Source: Caldovatus sediminis (GTDB lineage: Bacteria > Pseudomonadota > Alphaproteobacteria > Acetobacterales > Acetobacteraceae). Taken from it: a stretch of DNA of 64,000 nucleotides. Shown here piece after piece: positions 1 to 8,479 of this stretch (position 1 is its first letter; every line of letters begins with the position of its first letter). The DNA lies in the NCBI RefSeq assembly GCF_014644455.1, contig NZ_BMKS01000003.1, forward strand, positions 399,930 to 463,929, read 5' to 3'. A program made the position numbers and the translations under genes. The notes under the pieces are model-generated. The model ran no database searches and was not told the origin of the DNA. It worked only from the letters and a program-made list of their open reading frames with translations.

Positions 1-684
1 CGCCCCCGCCACGTCCTGCGGCGTGCCGAGCCGGCCGAGCGGGATGCGCGGCAGGATCTCGGCGCGCCAGGCCGGGTCCTCCGCCCAGCCGCGCGTCAGT
101 TCGGTGAGGATGAAGGTCGGCGCCACCGCGTTCACGCGGATGCCGAACGGCGCCAGTTCCAGCGCCATCGCCTTCGTCATCCCTTCCAGCGCGTGCTTGG
201 TGCCGCAGTAGACGGTGCGGTTGTGGCCGCCGACATGGCCCATCTGCGAGGTCATGTGCACGATCGCGCCCTTGCGCCCGGCCGCGACCATGCCGCGCGC
301 GACCGCCTGGCTCACCATGTAGGCCGCGCGGACGTTCAGCGCGAACATCCAGTCGAAGGTCGCCTCGTCCACCTCGAGGAAGGGTTGCGGGCGGTTGCCG
401 CCGGCGTTGTTGAACAGCGCGTCGAACGGCCCCTCGCGCGCGATCGCCTCGCGCGTCGCGGTGCTGTCCGTGACGTCGAGCGGCAGGGCGCGGGCCGAGA
501 GGCCGCGGGCCGTCAGTTCCTCCGCCAGCGCGTCGAGCTCCGCGGCGGAGCGGGCGGCGAGGACGACCTCGGCGCCGGCCTCGGCCATCGCGATGGCGGC
601 GGCGCGGCCGAGCCCCCTGCTCGCGCCGGTGACGAGGGCGCGCTGCCCGTCCAGCCTGAAGCTCGCGCCGATCTCCGCCGCCAT
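1..684 (-). CDS. SDR family NAD(P)-dependent oxidoreductase (C-terminus cut by window edge)
   Basis: Short-chain dehydrogenase/reductase, a cytosolic NAD(P)H-dependent alcohol or ketone oxidoreductase. The 228 visible codons show the Rossmann cofactor motif TGASRGLG near residue 19, the NNAG motif, and a catalytic Ser followed by YCGTK (YxxxK). The last visible part is the loop before the C-terminal helix, LGTPQDVAG. The ATG at 684 was chosen because it places the first beta strand about 14 residues in, as is usual. The stop lies left of position 1. It follows hpnE on the same strand after a 76-base gap, so it may be the last gene of the hopanoid operon or a separate unit. Substrate unknown. 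Confidence 0.9.
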   Translation of the reverse strand, partial: MAAEIGASFRLDGQRALVTGASRGLGRAAAIAMAEAGAEVVLAARSAAELDALAEELTARGLSARALPLDVTDSTATREAIAREGPFDALFNNAGGNRPQPFLEVDEATFDWMFALNVRAAYMVSQAVARGMVAAGRKGAIVHMTSQMGHVGGHNRTVYCGTKHALEGMTKAMALELAPFGIRVNAVAPTFILTELTRGWAEDPAWRAEILPRIPLGRLGTPQDVAGA

Positions 685-760
685 GAGTCCGTTCCGCTCC
701 CCGCTCGCGCAGGCGCCGGACGCTGGCACGGCGGAGCCGGTGCGGCAAGGCGACGGCGGC

Positions 761-1984
761 CTAGCCGCGCAGGGCGCGCGCCGCCGCCTCGCCCGAGCGG
801 ATCGCCGCCTCGATGGTCGCCGGGAGCGCCGGCAGGGTCCAGTCGCCGGCGAGCGCGAGGTTCGCCAGCGGCCGGCGCGGCGGGGTGGGCGGCACGGCGC
901 CGGCCGTGTGGCGCGGCGTCGCGCGGCGTTCCTTCACCGCGCGGCAGGGCGGCGGCGCCTCCGGCCATGCGCCGGGCAGGGCGAAGGCCTGCGCGGCGGC
1001 GCGGATCTCGCCCCAGGCCCGGGCGGCGAGCGCCTCCGCCTCGGCCTCGATCGCCTCGTCCGCGGCGCTGACCGTGACGCTGACGCCGGTCGGCCGCACC
1101 AGCACCCATTGCGCGAGGCCGCCGAGCAGGCCGAGGAAGCGCACCGGAACGCCGGGCGCGGCGCGGGCGAAATGCAGGTTGAGGATCGGCGCGAAGCGCG
1201 TGGGCACGGGCAGGTCCGGCAGGAGCCGCGCCGTCTCCCAGGGCGGCAGGGCGAGCACCACCGCATCGCCGGATGCGAGCGGCTGCGGACCGGTGCCGAA
1301 GTCCAGGGCCGCGACGCGCCCCTCCGCGAGCGAGAGTCCACGCAGCCGCGCCCCCGTGCGCACCGTGCCGCCCGCCCGCTCCAGCGCCGCGCGGGCGGGG
1401 GCGATGAGATCGGGGCCGAGGCCCTCGCGCGCGACGAACAGGCGCGCCGCGCCGGGTGCGCCGAGGCGGCGCAGCACCGCGCCGAGCACGCGCGAGGACG
1501 CTTCCTCGCTCGGCGTGTTGAGCGCGGCGACGACGAGCGGCTCGACCAGCGCGCGGTGCAGCGCCGGATGCGCGGCCATCACGGCGGCGACAGGGCGATC
1601 GCGCCGCAGCGGCAGCGCGACGCGCGCGAGGGCGAGCAGCGCGCGCGCCGAAAGCCCGGGCGGCCGTCGCGCGGCATCGCACCACGCGGCGGGCGAGAGC
1701 GCGATCCGCCGCGCCGTCCCGTCGGCCAGGTCGAGGACCGGCAGGCCCGCCGGCTCCGGCTCCACCCAGGCGTCGCCCGCGCCGATCGCGTCGAGGAAGC
1801 GCCGCGCCGCGCGGTTCGCGCCGATCAGCGCGTGGGTGCCGTTGTCGGTGCCGTCCGGCAGGGCGCGGCAGCGCCCGCCGAGCAGCGGCGCCGCCTCGTG
1901 CAGCACGACGGCGCGCCCCGACCGGGCCAGCGCCAGCGCGGCGGCGAGCCCGGCGAGGCCGCCGCCCACCACATGCACCGTCAC
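761..1984 (-). CDS. hpnE: Hydroxysqualene dehydroxylase HpnE
   Basis: FAD-dependent amine-oxidase-fold enzyme of about 407 aa. By family knowledge it reduces hydroxysqualene to squalene, the third step of the HpnCDE route to hopanoids. The N-terminus has the dinucleotide motif VVGGGLAGLAAALAL with GGRCRALPDGTDNG after it. The C-terminus carries the FAD-contact segment NLALAGDWTLPALPATIEAA. The GTG at 1984 is preferred because it puts the Rossmann motif at residue 4 and overlaps the upstream stop codon by four bases (GTGA), indicating translational coupling to the fused hpnC-hpnD gene. In-frame extension upstream would only add low-complexity Arg/Ala sequence. Acts at the cytoplasmic face of the membrane. 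Confidence 0.9.
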   Translation of the reverse strand: MTVHVVGGGLAGLAAALALARSGRAVVLHEAAPLLGGRCRALPDGTDNGTHALIGANRAARRFLDAIGAGDAWVEPEPAGLPVLDLADGTARRIALSPAAWCDAARRPPGLSARALLALARVALPLRRDRPVAAVMAAHPALHRALVEPLVVAALNTPSEEASSRVLGAVLRRLGAPGAARLFVAREGLGPDLIAPARAALERAGGTVRTGARLRGLSLAEGRVAALDFGTGPQPLASGDAVVLALPPWETARLLPDLPVPTRFAPILNLHFARAAPGVPVRFLGLLGGLAQWVLVRPTGVSVTVSAADEAIEAEAEALAARAWGEIRAAAQAFALPGAWPEAPPPCRAVKERRATPRHTAGAVPPTPPRRPLANLALAGDWTLPALPATIEAAIRSGEAAARALRG

Positions 1985-3624
1985 GCCGCGCGCTGCCTCT
2001 CGGGCGCGGCGAAGCCGAGCGCCATCACCGCCATGCGCAGCTTCTCCGCCGCGGTGAGGCGCGGGCGCGGCCGGTGCGGGCCGTCGAAGCCGCGGGCGAC
2101 CAGCCGGTCGAGCAGCCGGCGGTAGCCCCACATCATCACCCGCGCCGGCAGCAGGGCGCGCGCGTCGAGGCGGGCGATCTCCGCCTCGGCGCGCGCGAAG
2201 CCGTCGCGGGCGCGCGCCACGAGCGGACGGCAGGCCTCGGCAAGGCGGGGGTGGCGCACGATCTCCCCCGCGGAGACGCCCTGGCCGTCAATGCCGTGCG
2301 CGGCGAGGAGGTCGAGCGGCAGGTAGACGCGCTCGCGCAGCGCGTCCTCGTCGATATCGCGCAGGATGTTGACGAGCTGGAAGGTGCGGCCGAGGGCGAG
2401 GCCGAACGCTTCCGCCTCCGGCGCGCCGAAGACGCGCACCGCCATGGCGCCGACGCTGCCGGCGACCCGGCGGCAGTAGGTCTCGAGCGCCGCCTCGTCG
2501 GCCAGTCGCACCCGGTCGGCGGCGTCGGTCTCCATGCCGGCGATCATCGCCTCGCACTCGGCGAGCGGCAGGGCGAAGCGCTCCCGCGCCAGGGCGAGCT
2601 CGCGCGAGAGGGCGCAGTCCGGCGCGGCGAGCTTGCGGCGCCATAGCAGGAGGAAGCGGCGCTTCTCGGCCTCCGGCATCGCCGAATCGGCGATGTCGTC
2701 CACGGCGCGGCAGAAGGCGTACACGGCCCAGAGCGCGCGCCGCCGCTCGCCCCGCAGCGCCGCCATGCCGCGGGCGAAGGAGGAGCCGGCGCGCCGGACC
2801 GCGGCGCGCACGATCGCCGCGTCGGAAGGCGGCGGGAAGGCCGCGCCGGCGAAGGCGCGCGCGAAGTCGAGCCGCGTCAGCGCCACGCGCCGCGGCACCG
2901 GGTCGGCGGCGCGCAGCCGGGCGAGCAGGCGCCGGGCGAGCGCGATGGTCACCGCGCTCTGCATCGCCAGGCGTCGCGAGCGCAGCAGGCGCGGCAGCGC
3001 GGCGGCCTCGTCGAGCTTCGCCTCCACCCGGTGCAGCGCCGCGTCGAGCACCGCGCGCCGCTCCGCCGCGCGCGCGGGCAGGAAGAACGCCGCCTCGCCG
3101 CCGGCCCGCTCCAGCCACGGCTCGGGGAGGTAGATGCGGTTCAGCGCGTTCCGGTCCGGCACCAGGTCCTGCAGGTGGTTGAGGACCTGCAGCGCGGTGC
3201 AGAGCGCGTCCGCCGCCGGGACCGCCGCCGCGTCCTCGCCGTGCAGGCGGAGCAGCATCCGCCCGACCGGATCGGCGGAGCGCGTGCAGTAGTCCTCGAG
3301 CTCCGCCCAGTCGGCATAGCGCCGCTTCTCCACGTCCTGGCGGAAGGCGGAGAGCATGCGCCGCGCCTCCTCCGTGCCGACGCCGAGGTCGTGCAGCCGC
3401 CGCGCCTCGCGCCGCGCGGTCGCGGGGTCGTCGAGGGCGCGCTCCATCGCGTCGAGCTCGGCGAGCTTCCGTGCTGCGCCGAGGCGCGGATGGTCGGCGA
3501 TGTCGTCCGCGGTCCGGACGAAGCGGTAGAAGGCGAGCACGCGCGCGCGCAGCGGGCGTGCGAGGAGCAGCGAGGCGGTCGGGAAGTTCTCCTCGTCGTG
3601 GTCCCGGGTCGGGCGGCGGTCCAT
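1981..3624 (-). CDS. hpnC-hpnD: Fused presqualene/hydroxysqualene synthase HpnC-HpnD
   Basis: A single 547-aa frame holds two consecutive squalene/phytoene-synthase domains. Residues 1-260 are HpnC-like: ENFPTASLLL, first Asp motif DDIAD at 40-44, second motif DLVPD at 153-157 followed by NRIYLP. Residues 265-547 are HpnD-like: YAFCRAVDDIADS with Asp at 309-313, then NILRDIDEDALRERVYLP with the second DxxxD at 423-427. By family knowledge HpnD condenses two farnesyl diphosphates to presqualene diphosphate, and HpnC converts that to hydroxysqualene. They are normally separate proteins of about 280 aa each. No stop codon or frame change is visible between the domains. Start ATG at 3624 has AGGGA five bases upstream. 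hpnE overlaps its stop. Confidence 0.9.
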   Translation of the reverse strand: MDRRPTRDHDEENFPTASLLLARPLRARVLAFYRFVRTADDIADHPRLGAARKLAELDAMERALDDPATARREARRLHDLGVGTEEARRMLSAFRQDVEKRRYADWAELEDYCTRSADPVGRMLLRLHGEDAAAVPAADALCTALQVLNHLQDLVPDRNALNRIYLPEPWLERAGGEAAFFLPARAAERRAVLDAALHRVEAKLDEAAALPRLLRSRRLAMQSAVTIALARRLLARLRAADPVPRRVALTRLDFARAFAGAAFPPPSDAAIVRAAVRRAGSSFARGMAALRGERRRALWAVYAFCRAVDDIADSAMPEAEKRRFLLLWRRKLAAPDCALSRELALARERFALPLAECEAMIAGMETDAADRVRLADEAALETYCRRVAGSVGAMAVRVFGAPEAEAFGLALGRTFQLVNILRDIDEDALRERVYLPLDLLAAHGIDGQGVSAGEIVRHPRLAEACRPLVARARDGFARAEAEIARLDARALLPARVMMWGYRRLLDRLVARGFDGPHRPRPRLTAAEKLRMAVMALGFAAPERQRAA

Positions 3625-3861
3625 GCGTCCCTTTTGACAGAGCCAGGGCGGCCGTTCCAGTGCGCAGCGGCGGGCCTGCCTCGCGGCGGATCGGCGCGGG
3701 CGGGTGCTGTCGTCCGGGCATGGCCTGTGGCAGTGTCGCGGGCCGAGGCGCAGGATGGCCGCCCCTCCCCCTGCCCTCCCGGCGACCAGGGAGGACCCGG
3801 CGCGGCCTCCGCGTCCCGGCGCCCGCCCTGCTCCACCCGCTTCCGGACATCGCAGCCCCCG

Positions 3862-5622
3862 ATGCCACCTCGCGCCTATATCGGCCTCGCCACGACCTTC
3901 CACGATCCGGCGATCGCCATCCTCGGCGAGGACGGGGAGATCCGCTTCGCGGAGGCGGCGGAGCGGTTCCTGCAATACAAGCGCGCGCCGAATTGCGAGC
4001 CCGACCCCGCGGAGCGCGTCGCGGCGCTGCTCGAGCGGCACGTCGAGAAGGACGCGGAGATCGTCGTCGCCGCCTCCTGGAGCGCCCCCTTCGCCGAGGG
4101 CCTGGCGCGACGCGCCGCGCGCGGCGGCTTCGCGCTGGAGGCGATCGCGCGGCGCGGCCTCGCGCTCAACCGCTCCCTGGTGCCGGAGATCGCGGAGCAC
4201 GGGCTGATCGCGGCGCTGCACCAGCAGCAGGAGCGCGCCGGGCGCGGCGTGCTGCTGGCGCTGGCGCGGCATCGCGGCCATGCGCGCGTCACGCTGCGGC
4301 GCTACGACCACCACCTCTGCCACGCCGCCTTTGCCTGCTGGGGCTCGCCCTTCGAGGAGGCGGCGTCGCTCGTCGTGGACGGCATGGGCGAGGTCGGCGC
4401 GGCGGCGATCCAGCGCTACGGCGGCGGCCGGATCGAGACCCTGCGCCGGCATGTCGGGCGCGAATCGGTCGGCTTCTTCTTCGGCCTCGTCACCGACCTC
4501 TGCGGCTTCGACCAGGTGAAGGGCGAGGAGTGGAAGGTGATGGGCCTCGCGCCCTATGGGCGGCGCGACCCGGAGCTGCTGGGGCTCCTGCGGCGCCTCT
4601 ACACGGTGCGCGAGGGCGACCTGGTGTTCGCCGACGCCGCGACGGCGCGCGAGGTGGCGGGGACGATCGCGGCACGGCGACCGCCGGATCCGGGCGCGCA
4701 GGGCTGGGCCGACCTCGCGCGCTGCGGGCAGGAGGTGTTCGAGGAGATGATGGCGGTGCTGCTCGCCGAGGCGGCGGCGAAGGCGCCGTCGGAGAACCTC
4801 GTCCTGTCCGGCGGCTGCGCGCTGAACTCCTCCTTCAACGGGAGGATCGTCGAACGCACGCCGTTCCGCCGCCTCTACGTGCCCTCCGCCCCGGCGGACG
4901 ACGGCAACGCGGTGGGCGCGGCGTGGCTGGCGATCGCCGAGGACCGCGGCGGGGCGCGGCCGCCGGCGGCGCGCGGCTTCGTCTCGCCCTATCTCGGCTC
5001 GCCTCTGCGCACGGAGCTTTTCGGGCCGATGGCGGCGTGGGAGCCACGGCTGAAGCGCCTGCCGGAAGATCGCGTGATCGCCGAGACGGCGCGGCTGCTC
5101 GCCGAGGGGAAGCTCGTCGGCTGGGCGCAGGGGCGGGCGGAGTTCGGGCCGCGGGCGCTCGGCAACCGCTCGATCCTGGCCGATCCGCGGCCCGCCGGCA
5201 TGAAGGACCTGATCAACGCCAAGGTGAAGTTCCGCGAGGCCTTCCGGCCCTTCGCGCCGGCCATCCTCGCCGAGCACGGGCCGGACTGGTTCGAGGACTA
5301 CCAGGAGAGCCCCTACATGGAGCGCACGCTGCGCTGGCGGCCGGAGAAGCGCGCGCTTGTCCCCGCGGTGGTGCACGCCGACGGCACGGGCCGGCTGCAG
5401 AGCGTGCGGCGCGAGTGGAACCCGCGCTTCCACGCGCTGCTCGCCGCGTTCCATCGGTTGACCGGGGTGCCGATCCTGCTCAACACCTCCTTCAACGTGA
5501 TGGGCAGGCCGATCCTGCACGGCGCGGAGGACGCGGTCCTGATGTTCCACACGACGGGCCTCGACGCGGTGGTCGTCGAGGATGCGATGCTGGTGAAGGA
5601 CCCCGACTGGGTGAGGGAGTGA
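3862..5622 (+). CDS. Carbamoyltransferase (NodU/CmcH/TobZ family)
   Basis: 586-aa O-carbamoyltransferase that, in characterised relatives, makes carbamoyl-AMP from carbamoyl phosphate and ATP and moves the carbamoyl group to a hydroxyl of a sugar or natural product. The N-terminal Kae1-like half has the metal-binding motif YDHHLCHAAFA (near residue 150), VVDGMGEVGA, and LSGGCALN. The C-terminal half has GRAEFGPRALGNRSILADPR and NTSFNVMGRPI, both hallmark motifs. The ATG at 3862 starts directly before the first beta strand (YIGLATTFHDPAIA). It is divergent from hpnC-hpnD across 237 bases and six bases upstream of the next gene. The acceptor is unknown. Proximity to hopanoid genes makes a hopanoid polyol one untested possibility. 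Confidence 0.9.
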   Translation: MPPRAYIGLATTFHDPAIAILGEDGEIRFAEAAERFLQYKRAPNCEPDPAERVAALLERHVEKDAEIVVAASWSAPFAEGLARRAARGGFALEAIARRGLALNRSLVPEIAEHGLIAALHQQQERAGRGVLLALARHRGHARVTLRRYDHHLCHAAFACWGSPFEEAASLVVDGMGEVGAAAIQRYGGGRIETLRRHVGRESVGFFFGLVTDLCGFDQVKGEEWKVMGLAPYGRRDPELLGLLRRLYTVREGDLVFADAATAREVAGTIAARRPPDPGAQGWADLARCGQEVFEEMMAVLLAEAAAKAPSENLVLSGGCALNSSFNGRIVERTPFRRLYVPSAPADDGNAVGAAWLAIAEDRGGARPPAARGFVSPYLGSPLRTELFGPMAAWEPRLKRLPEDRVIAETARLLAEGKLVGWAQGRAEFGPRALGNRSILADPRPAGMKDLINAKVKFREAFRPFAPAILAEHGPDWFEDYQESPYMERTLRWRPEKRALVPAVVHADGTGRLQSVRREWNPRFHALLAAFHRLTGVPILLNTSFNVMGRPILHGAEDAVLMFHTTGLDAVVVEDAMLVKDPDWVRE

Positions 5623-5628
5623 AGGCGC

Positions 5629-6735
5629 GTGGAGTCGGTCGAGTGCGTCGTCGTCGGCGCGGGGGTGGTGGGGCTCGCGGTCGCGCGCGCGCTGGCGCTG
5701 GCCGGGCGCGAGGTGCTGGTGCTGGAGGCGGCGGAGGGTATCGGCACCGAGACCTCCTCGCGCAACAGCGAGGTCATCCATGCCGGCATCTACTACACCG
5801 CGGGCAGCCTGATGGCGCGCACCTGCGTCGCCGGGAAGCGGATGCTCTACGCCTACTGCGCGGAGCGGGGCGTGCCGCACCGGAACTGCGGCAAGCTGAT
5901 CGTGGCGACGAACGAGGAGGAGGCGGGCCGGCTGGAGGCGATCCGGGCGCGAGCGGCGGCGAACGGCGTGGACGATCTGCGCCTGATCCCGGCCGCGGAG
6001 GCGAAGGCGATGGAGCCGGCGCTGCGCTGCACGGCGGCGCTGGTCTCGCCCTCGACGGGCATCGTGGACAGCCACGCCTACATGCTCGCCCTGCAGGGCG
6101 ACGCGGAGAACGCCGGCGCGGTCTTCGCCTTCCACGCGCCGGTGGAGCATGGCCGCGTGGGCGAGGCGGGCATCACGTTGCGCGTGGGCGGGGCGGAGCC
6201 GATGGAACTCGGCTGCCGGCTGCTGGTGAACGCCGCGGGCCTGCATGCGCCGCGGCTCGCGCGCAGCCTCGAGGGGATGCCGGCGGGGCACGTGCCGCAG
6301 GCGTATCTCGCCAAGGGCAACTACTTCACGCTCGCCGGGCGCTCGCCCTTCTCGCGGCTGATCTATCCGGTGCCGGTGCCGGGCGGGCTCGGGACGCATC
6401 TGACGCTCGACCTCGCCGGCCAGGCCCGGTTCGGGCCGGATGTCGAGTGGGTGGACCGGCTGGACTACACCGTGGACCCGCGCCGCGCCGAAAGCTTCTA
6501 CGCCGCGATCCGCCGCTGGTGGCCCGAGCTGCCGGACGGCGCGCTGATGCCCGGCTATGCCGGAATCCGGCCGAAGATCGTCCCGCCCGGCGCGCCGGCG
6601 CAGGACTTCGTCGTCCAGGGCCGCGCCGTGCACGGCGTGCCGGGCCTGGTCAACCTCTTCGGCATCGAGAGCCCCGGCTTGACCGCCTCGCTCGCGCTGG
6701 CCGAGCATGTGCTGGAGGTCGCGGCGGCAGGCTGA
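5629..6735 (+). CDS. FAD-dependent oxidoreductase, L-2-hydroxyglutarate oxidase (LhgO)-like
   Basis: 368-aa DAO-family flavoprotein. The N-terminal FAD motif is [16 protein letters not shown] followed by the ribose-binding Glu (VLVLE). [14 protein letters not shown] is the segment typical of LhgO-type oxidases, which oxidise L-2-hydroxyglutarate to 2-oxoglutarate and pass electrons to the quinone pool. The C-terminus has [16 protein letters not shown], the usual FAD-proximal end. The GTG at 5629 is used because it immediately precedes the first beta strand, and GGGAG lies upstream in the end of the carbamoyltransferase gene. That gene ends six bases upstream, so the two are probably co-transcribed. 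The exact 2-hydroxyacid substrate cannot be read from sequence. Confidence 0.83.
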   Translation: MESVECVVVGAGVVGLAVARALALAGREVLVLEAAEGIGTETSSRNSEVIHAGIYYTAGSLMARTCVAGKRMLYAYCAERGVPHRNCGKLIVATNEEEAGRLEAIRARAAANGVDDLRLIPAAEAKAMEPALRCTAALVSPSTGIVDSHAYMLALQGDAENAGAVFAFHAPVEHGRVGEAGITLRVGGAEPMELGCRLLVNAAGLHAPRLARSLEGMPAGHVPQAYLAKGNYFTLAGRSPFSRLIYPVPVPGGLGTHLTLDLAGQARFGPDVEWVDRLDYTVDPRRAESFYAAIRRWWPELPDGALMPGYAGIRPKIVPPGAPAQDFVVQGRAVHGVPGLVNLFGIESPGLTASLALAEHVLEVAAAG

Positions 6736-6947
6736 ACCGGCGCAGCGCCGCGGTCGGCGCGCCGTGCGGAGGGGAGACCGGCATGGTGGACATCCCGCGC
6801 CCGCACGGCGCGATGGGGGCGCCGAACCCCGCTGGCCCGCCCTCGGCGCGGTGGAGCGGGATCTTCGCCCCCGCCGGCACGCCGGCGAAGATCGTGCCAT
6901 CGCACGGCCGCGACGTGCGGCCCGCCAACATCGGGATCCATTGCGCC

Positions 6948-7544
6948 ATGTCGGACAGCCCCTACACCATCGACCGCGCCAGCAATTCCCGCCGCAAGGC
7001 CGTGGAGGAGTGGCTCTGGGGCCTCGACCTGGTCTCGCCGGAGGTGCGCGACCGCATCGTCACCGCCTGGGTCAGCGCCTGGTCCTCGAGCCCCTACGAG
7101 GACCTCGCGGAGATGCCCTTCCAGGCCGGGCCACCCTTCTACCCGCTGGCGGAGCACGTCAACGAGGTCACGCGCGCCGGCGTGGACCTCGCCCGGCGCG
7201 CCGCCGCGGACTGGGGCGTGAGCATAGACTGGGACACGATGGTCTCGATCCTCGTCCTGCACGACGTGGACAAGCCGCTGCTCTACCGCCGCGACGCCGG
7301 CGAGGACGGCCAGGGCCACTCGCGCCTGTTCCACGAGCTGCCGCACGGCGTGGTGGGCGCGATGCTGCTCAAGGACCTCGGCTTCCCGCACCGCGTGGTC
7401 AGCACCGTCGCGACCCACGCGACCAACGCGCCCTTCCACGGGAACACCGTCGAGGCGCATGTGCTGCACTACGCCGATCTGTTCGCCGCCGACCACGCGA
7501 TGCGGGTGATGGGCAAGACGCCGATCTACCTTCGGCGCGGCTAG
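6948..7544 (+). CDS. HD-domain metal-dependent phosphohydrolase family protein
   Basis: 198-aa cytosolic protein with an HD fold. Candidate metal ligands are seen in order: His in LAEHVNEVTRAG, the HD pair in LVLHDVDKPLLY (HDxxK variant), His residues in HELPHGVVGAM and VATHATNAPFHG, and Asp in HYADLFAADHAM. The family hydrolyses phosphate esters of nucleotides or signalling molecules, and the substrate here is unknown. The ATG at 6948 begins MSDSPYTIDRAS. An in-frame ATG at 6783 would add about 55 Pro/Gly-rich residues with no family look, so it was not used. It lies 212 bases after the LhgO-like gene on the same strand. Confidence 0.72.
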   Translation: MSDSPYTIDRASNSRRKAVEEWLWGLDLVSPEVRDRIVTAWVSAWSSSPYEDLAEMPFQAGPPFYPLAEHVNEVTRAGVDLARRAAADWGVSIDWDTMVSILVLHDVDKPLLYRRDAGEDGQGHSRLFHELPHGVVGAMLLKDLGFPHRVVSTVATHATNAPFHGNTVEAHVLHYADLFAADHAMRVMGKTPIYLRRG

Positions 7545-7755
7545 GAGGACGGGCGGCGTACGACGCGAGCGATCCGCGCGCCGCGCTGGGCGGCGCGGGA
7601 GCGCGGCGAGGCTGCCGCCGGTGACGGCCATGGCGGGAGCCGGGTAGCTGCGCTTCCGCGAGACGCCGCCGCAGGAGGAGACGGCGCGGGCGCGGAGCTG
7701 GTACGGACGCGGCCAGAACTTCGTCCGCGCCTACACCGAGGCGCGGCCCGGCGCG

Positions 7756-8463
7756 GTGCTCGCCCGCGAGTCCCAGCCGGACGAGTACATGGTGCTGCTG
7801 CCCGACCCCGGCACCGCGGCCGAGGTCACGACGGCCGAGGGCACGGCGCGCGTCGAGGGCCATTCGCTGCTGATCCTGCCGCCCGGCGGGAGCAGCCTGC
7901 GCGTGCTCGGCGCCGGGCCGGTCCGCCGCCTGTTCAGCCACCGCGCCGAGGACCTGGCGGCGCGCTGCGCCAACGCCGCCTCCTACGCCGCGCCGCATCC
8001 GAACGTCGCGCCGCTCGCGCCCTGGCCCGGCCCGCCCGGCGGGTTCCGGCTGCGCGCCTACAGCCTGGACGTGCCGGAGACACCGGGCCGCTTCGGGCGC
8101 ATCTTCCGCTGCACGACCCTGATGGTGAACGTCCTCACGCCCCATCAGGGCCCGCGCGATCCGGGGCGCATGTCGCCTCACCACCACGACGACTTCGAGC
8201 AGGGCTCCCTCGCACTGCGAGGCGAGTTCGTCCACCACCTGCGCTGGCCCTGGACGACCGACATGCGGCTGTGGCGGAACGACGAGCACGTGCTCTGCGG
8301 CAGTCCCTCGCTCTGCGTCATCCCGCCGCCGGCGATCCACACCAGCCAGGCGGTCGGCGCGGGGACCAACTGGCTGGTGGACATCTTCGCGCCGCCGCGG
8401 CGCGACTTCTCCGGGCGGCCGGGCTGGGTGCTGAATGAGGCGGACTACCCGGCCGCGCCCTGA
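7756..8463 (+). CDS. Cupin-like protein with possibly disrupted N-terminus
   Basis: Codons 7756-8463 encode 235 aa with a C-terminal cupin-type metal site: [19 protein letters not shown] (His cluster and Glu) and a later His in [10 protein letters not shown]. The role is unknown; cupins of this type are often isomerases or dioxygenases. GTG 7756 is the first standard start after the last in-frame stop. However, the same frame upstream to 7648 reads like protein ([18 protein letters not shown]). An in-frame ATG at 7630 is separated from it by a TAG at 7645. The gene may therefore carry a nonsense mutation five codons in, or start at an unusual CTG at 7648. It may be a pseudogene. Confidence 0.65.
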   Translation: MLARESQPDEYMVLLPDPGTAAEVTTAEGTARVEGHSLLILPPGGSSLRVLGAGPVRRLFSHRAEDLAARCANAASYAAPHPNVAPLAPWPGPPGGFRLRAYSLDVPETPGRFGRIFRCTTLMVNVLTPHQGPRDPGRMSPHHHDDFEQGSLALRGEFVHHLRWPWTTDMRLWRNDEHVLCGSPSLCVIPPPAIHTSQAVGAGTNWLVDIFAPPRRDFSGRPGWVLNEADYPAAP

Positions 8464-8473
8464 GCGCGCGGCC
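8451..8473. terminator. GC-rich hairpin between convergent genes
   Basis: GGCCGCGC and GCGCGGCC form a perfect 8-bp stem with a 7-base loop that contains the stop codon of the cupin gene. It lies seven bases from the end of the convergent Bug receptor gene. There is no T-tract on either strand, so intrinsic termination is only an inference from position and stem strength. Confidence 0.35.
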
Positions 8474-8479
8474 GGCGGG

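Noticed and set aside
1981-6900. A minus-strand open frame of about 1640 codons reaching across the carbamoyltransferase and oxidase genes
   Set aside because: Only its last 547 codons (hpnC-hpnD) look like protein; the rest is antisense to two well-supported plus-strand genes and is rich in Arg, His and Gln, typical of GC-driven shadow frames.
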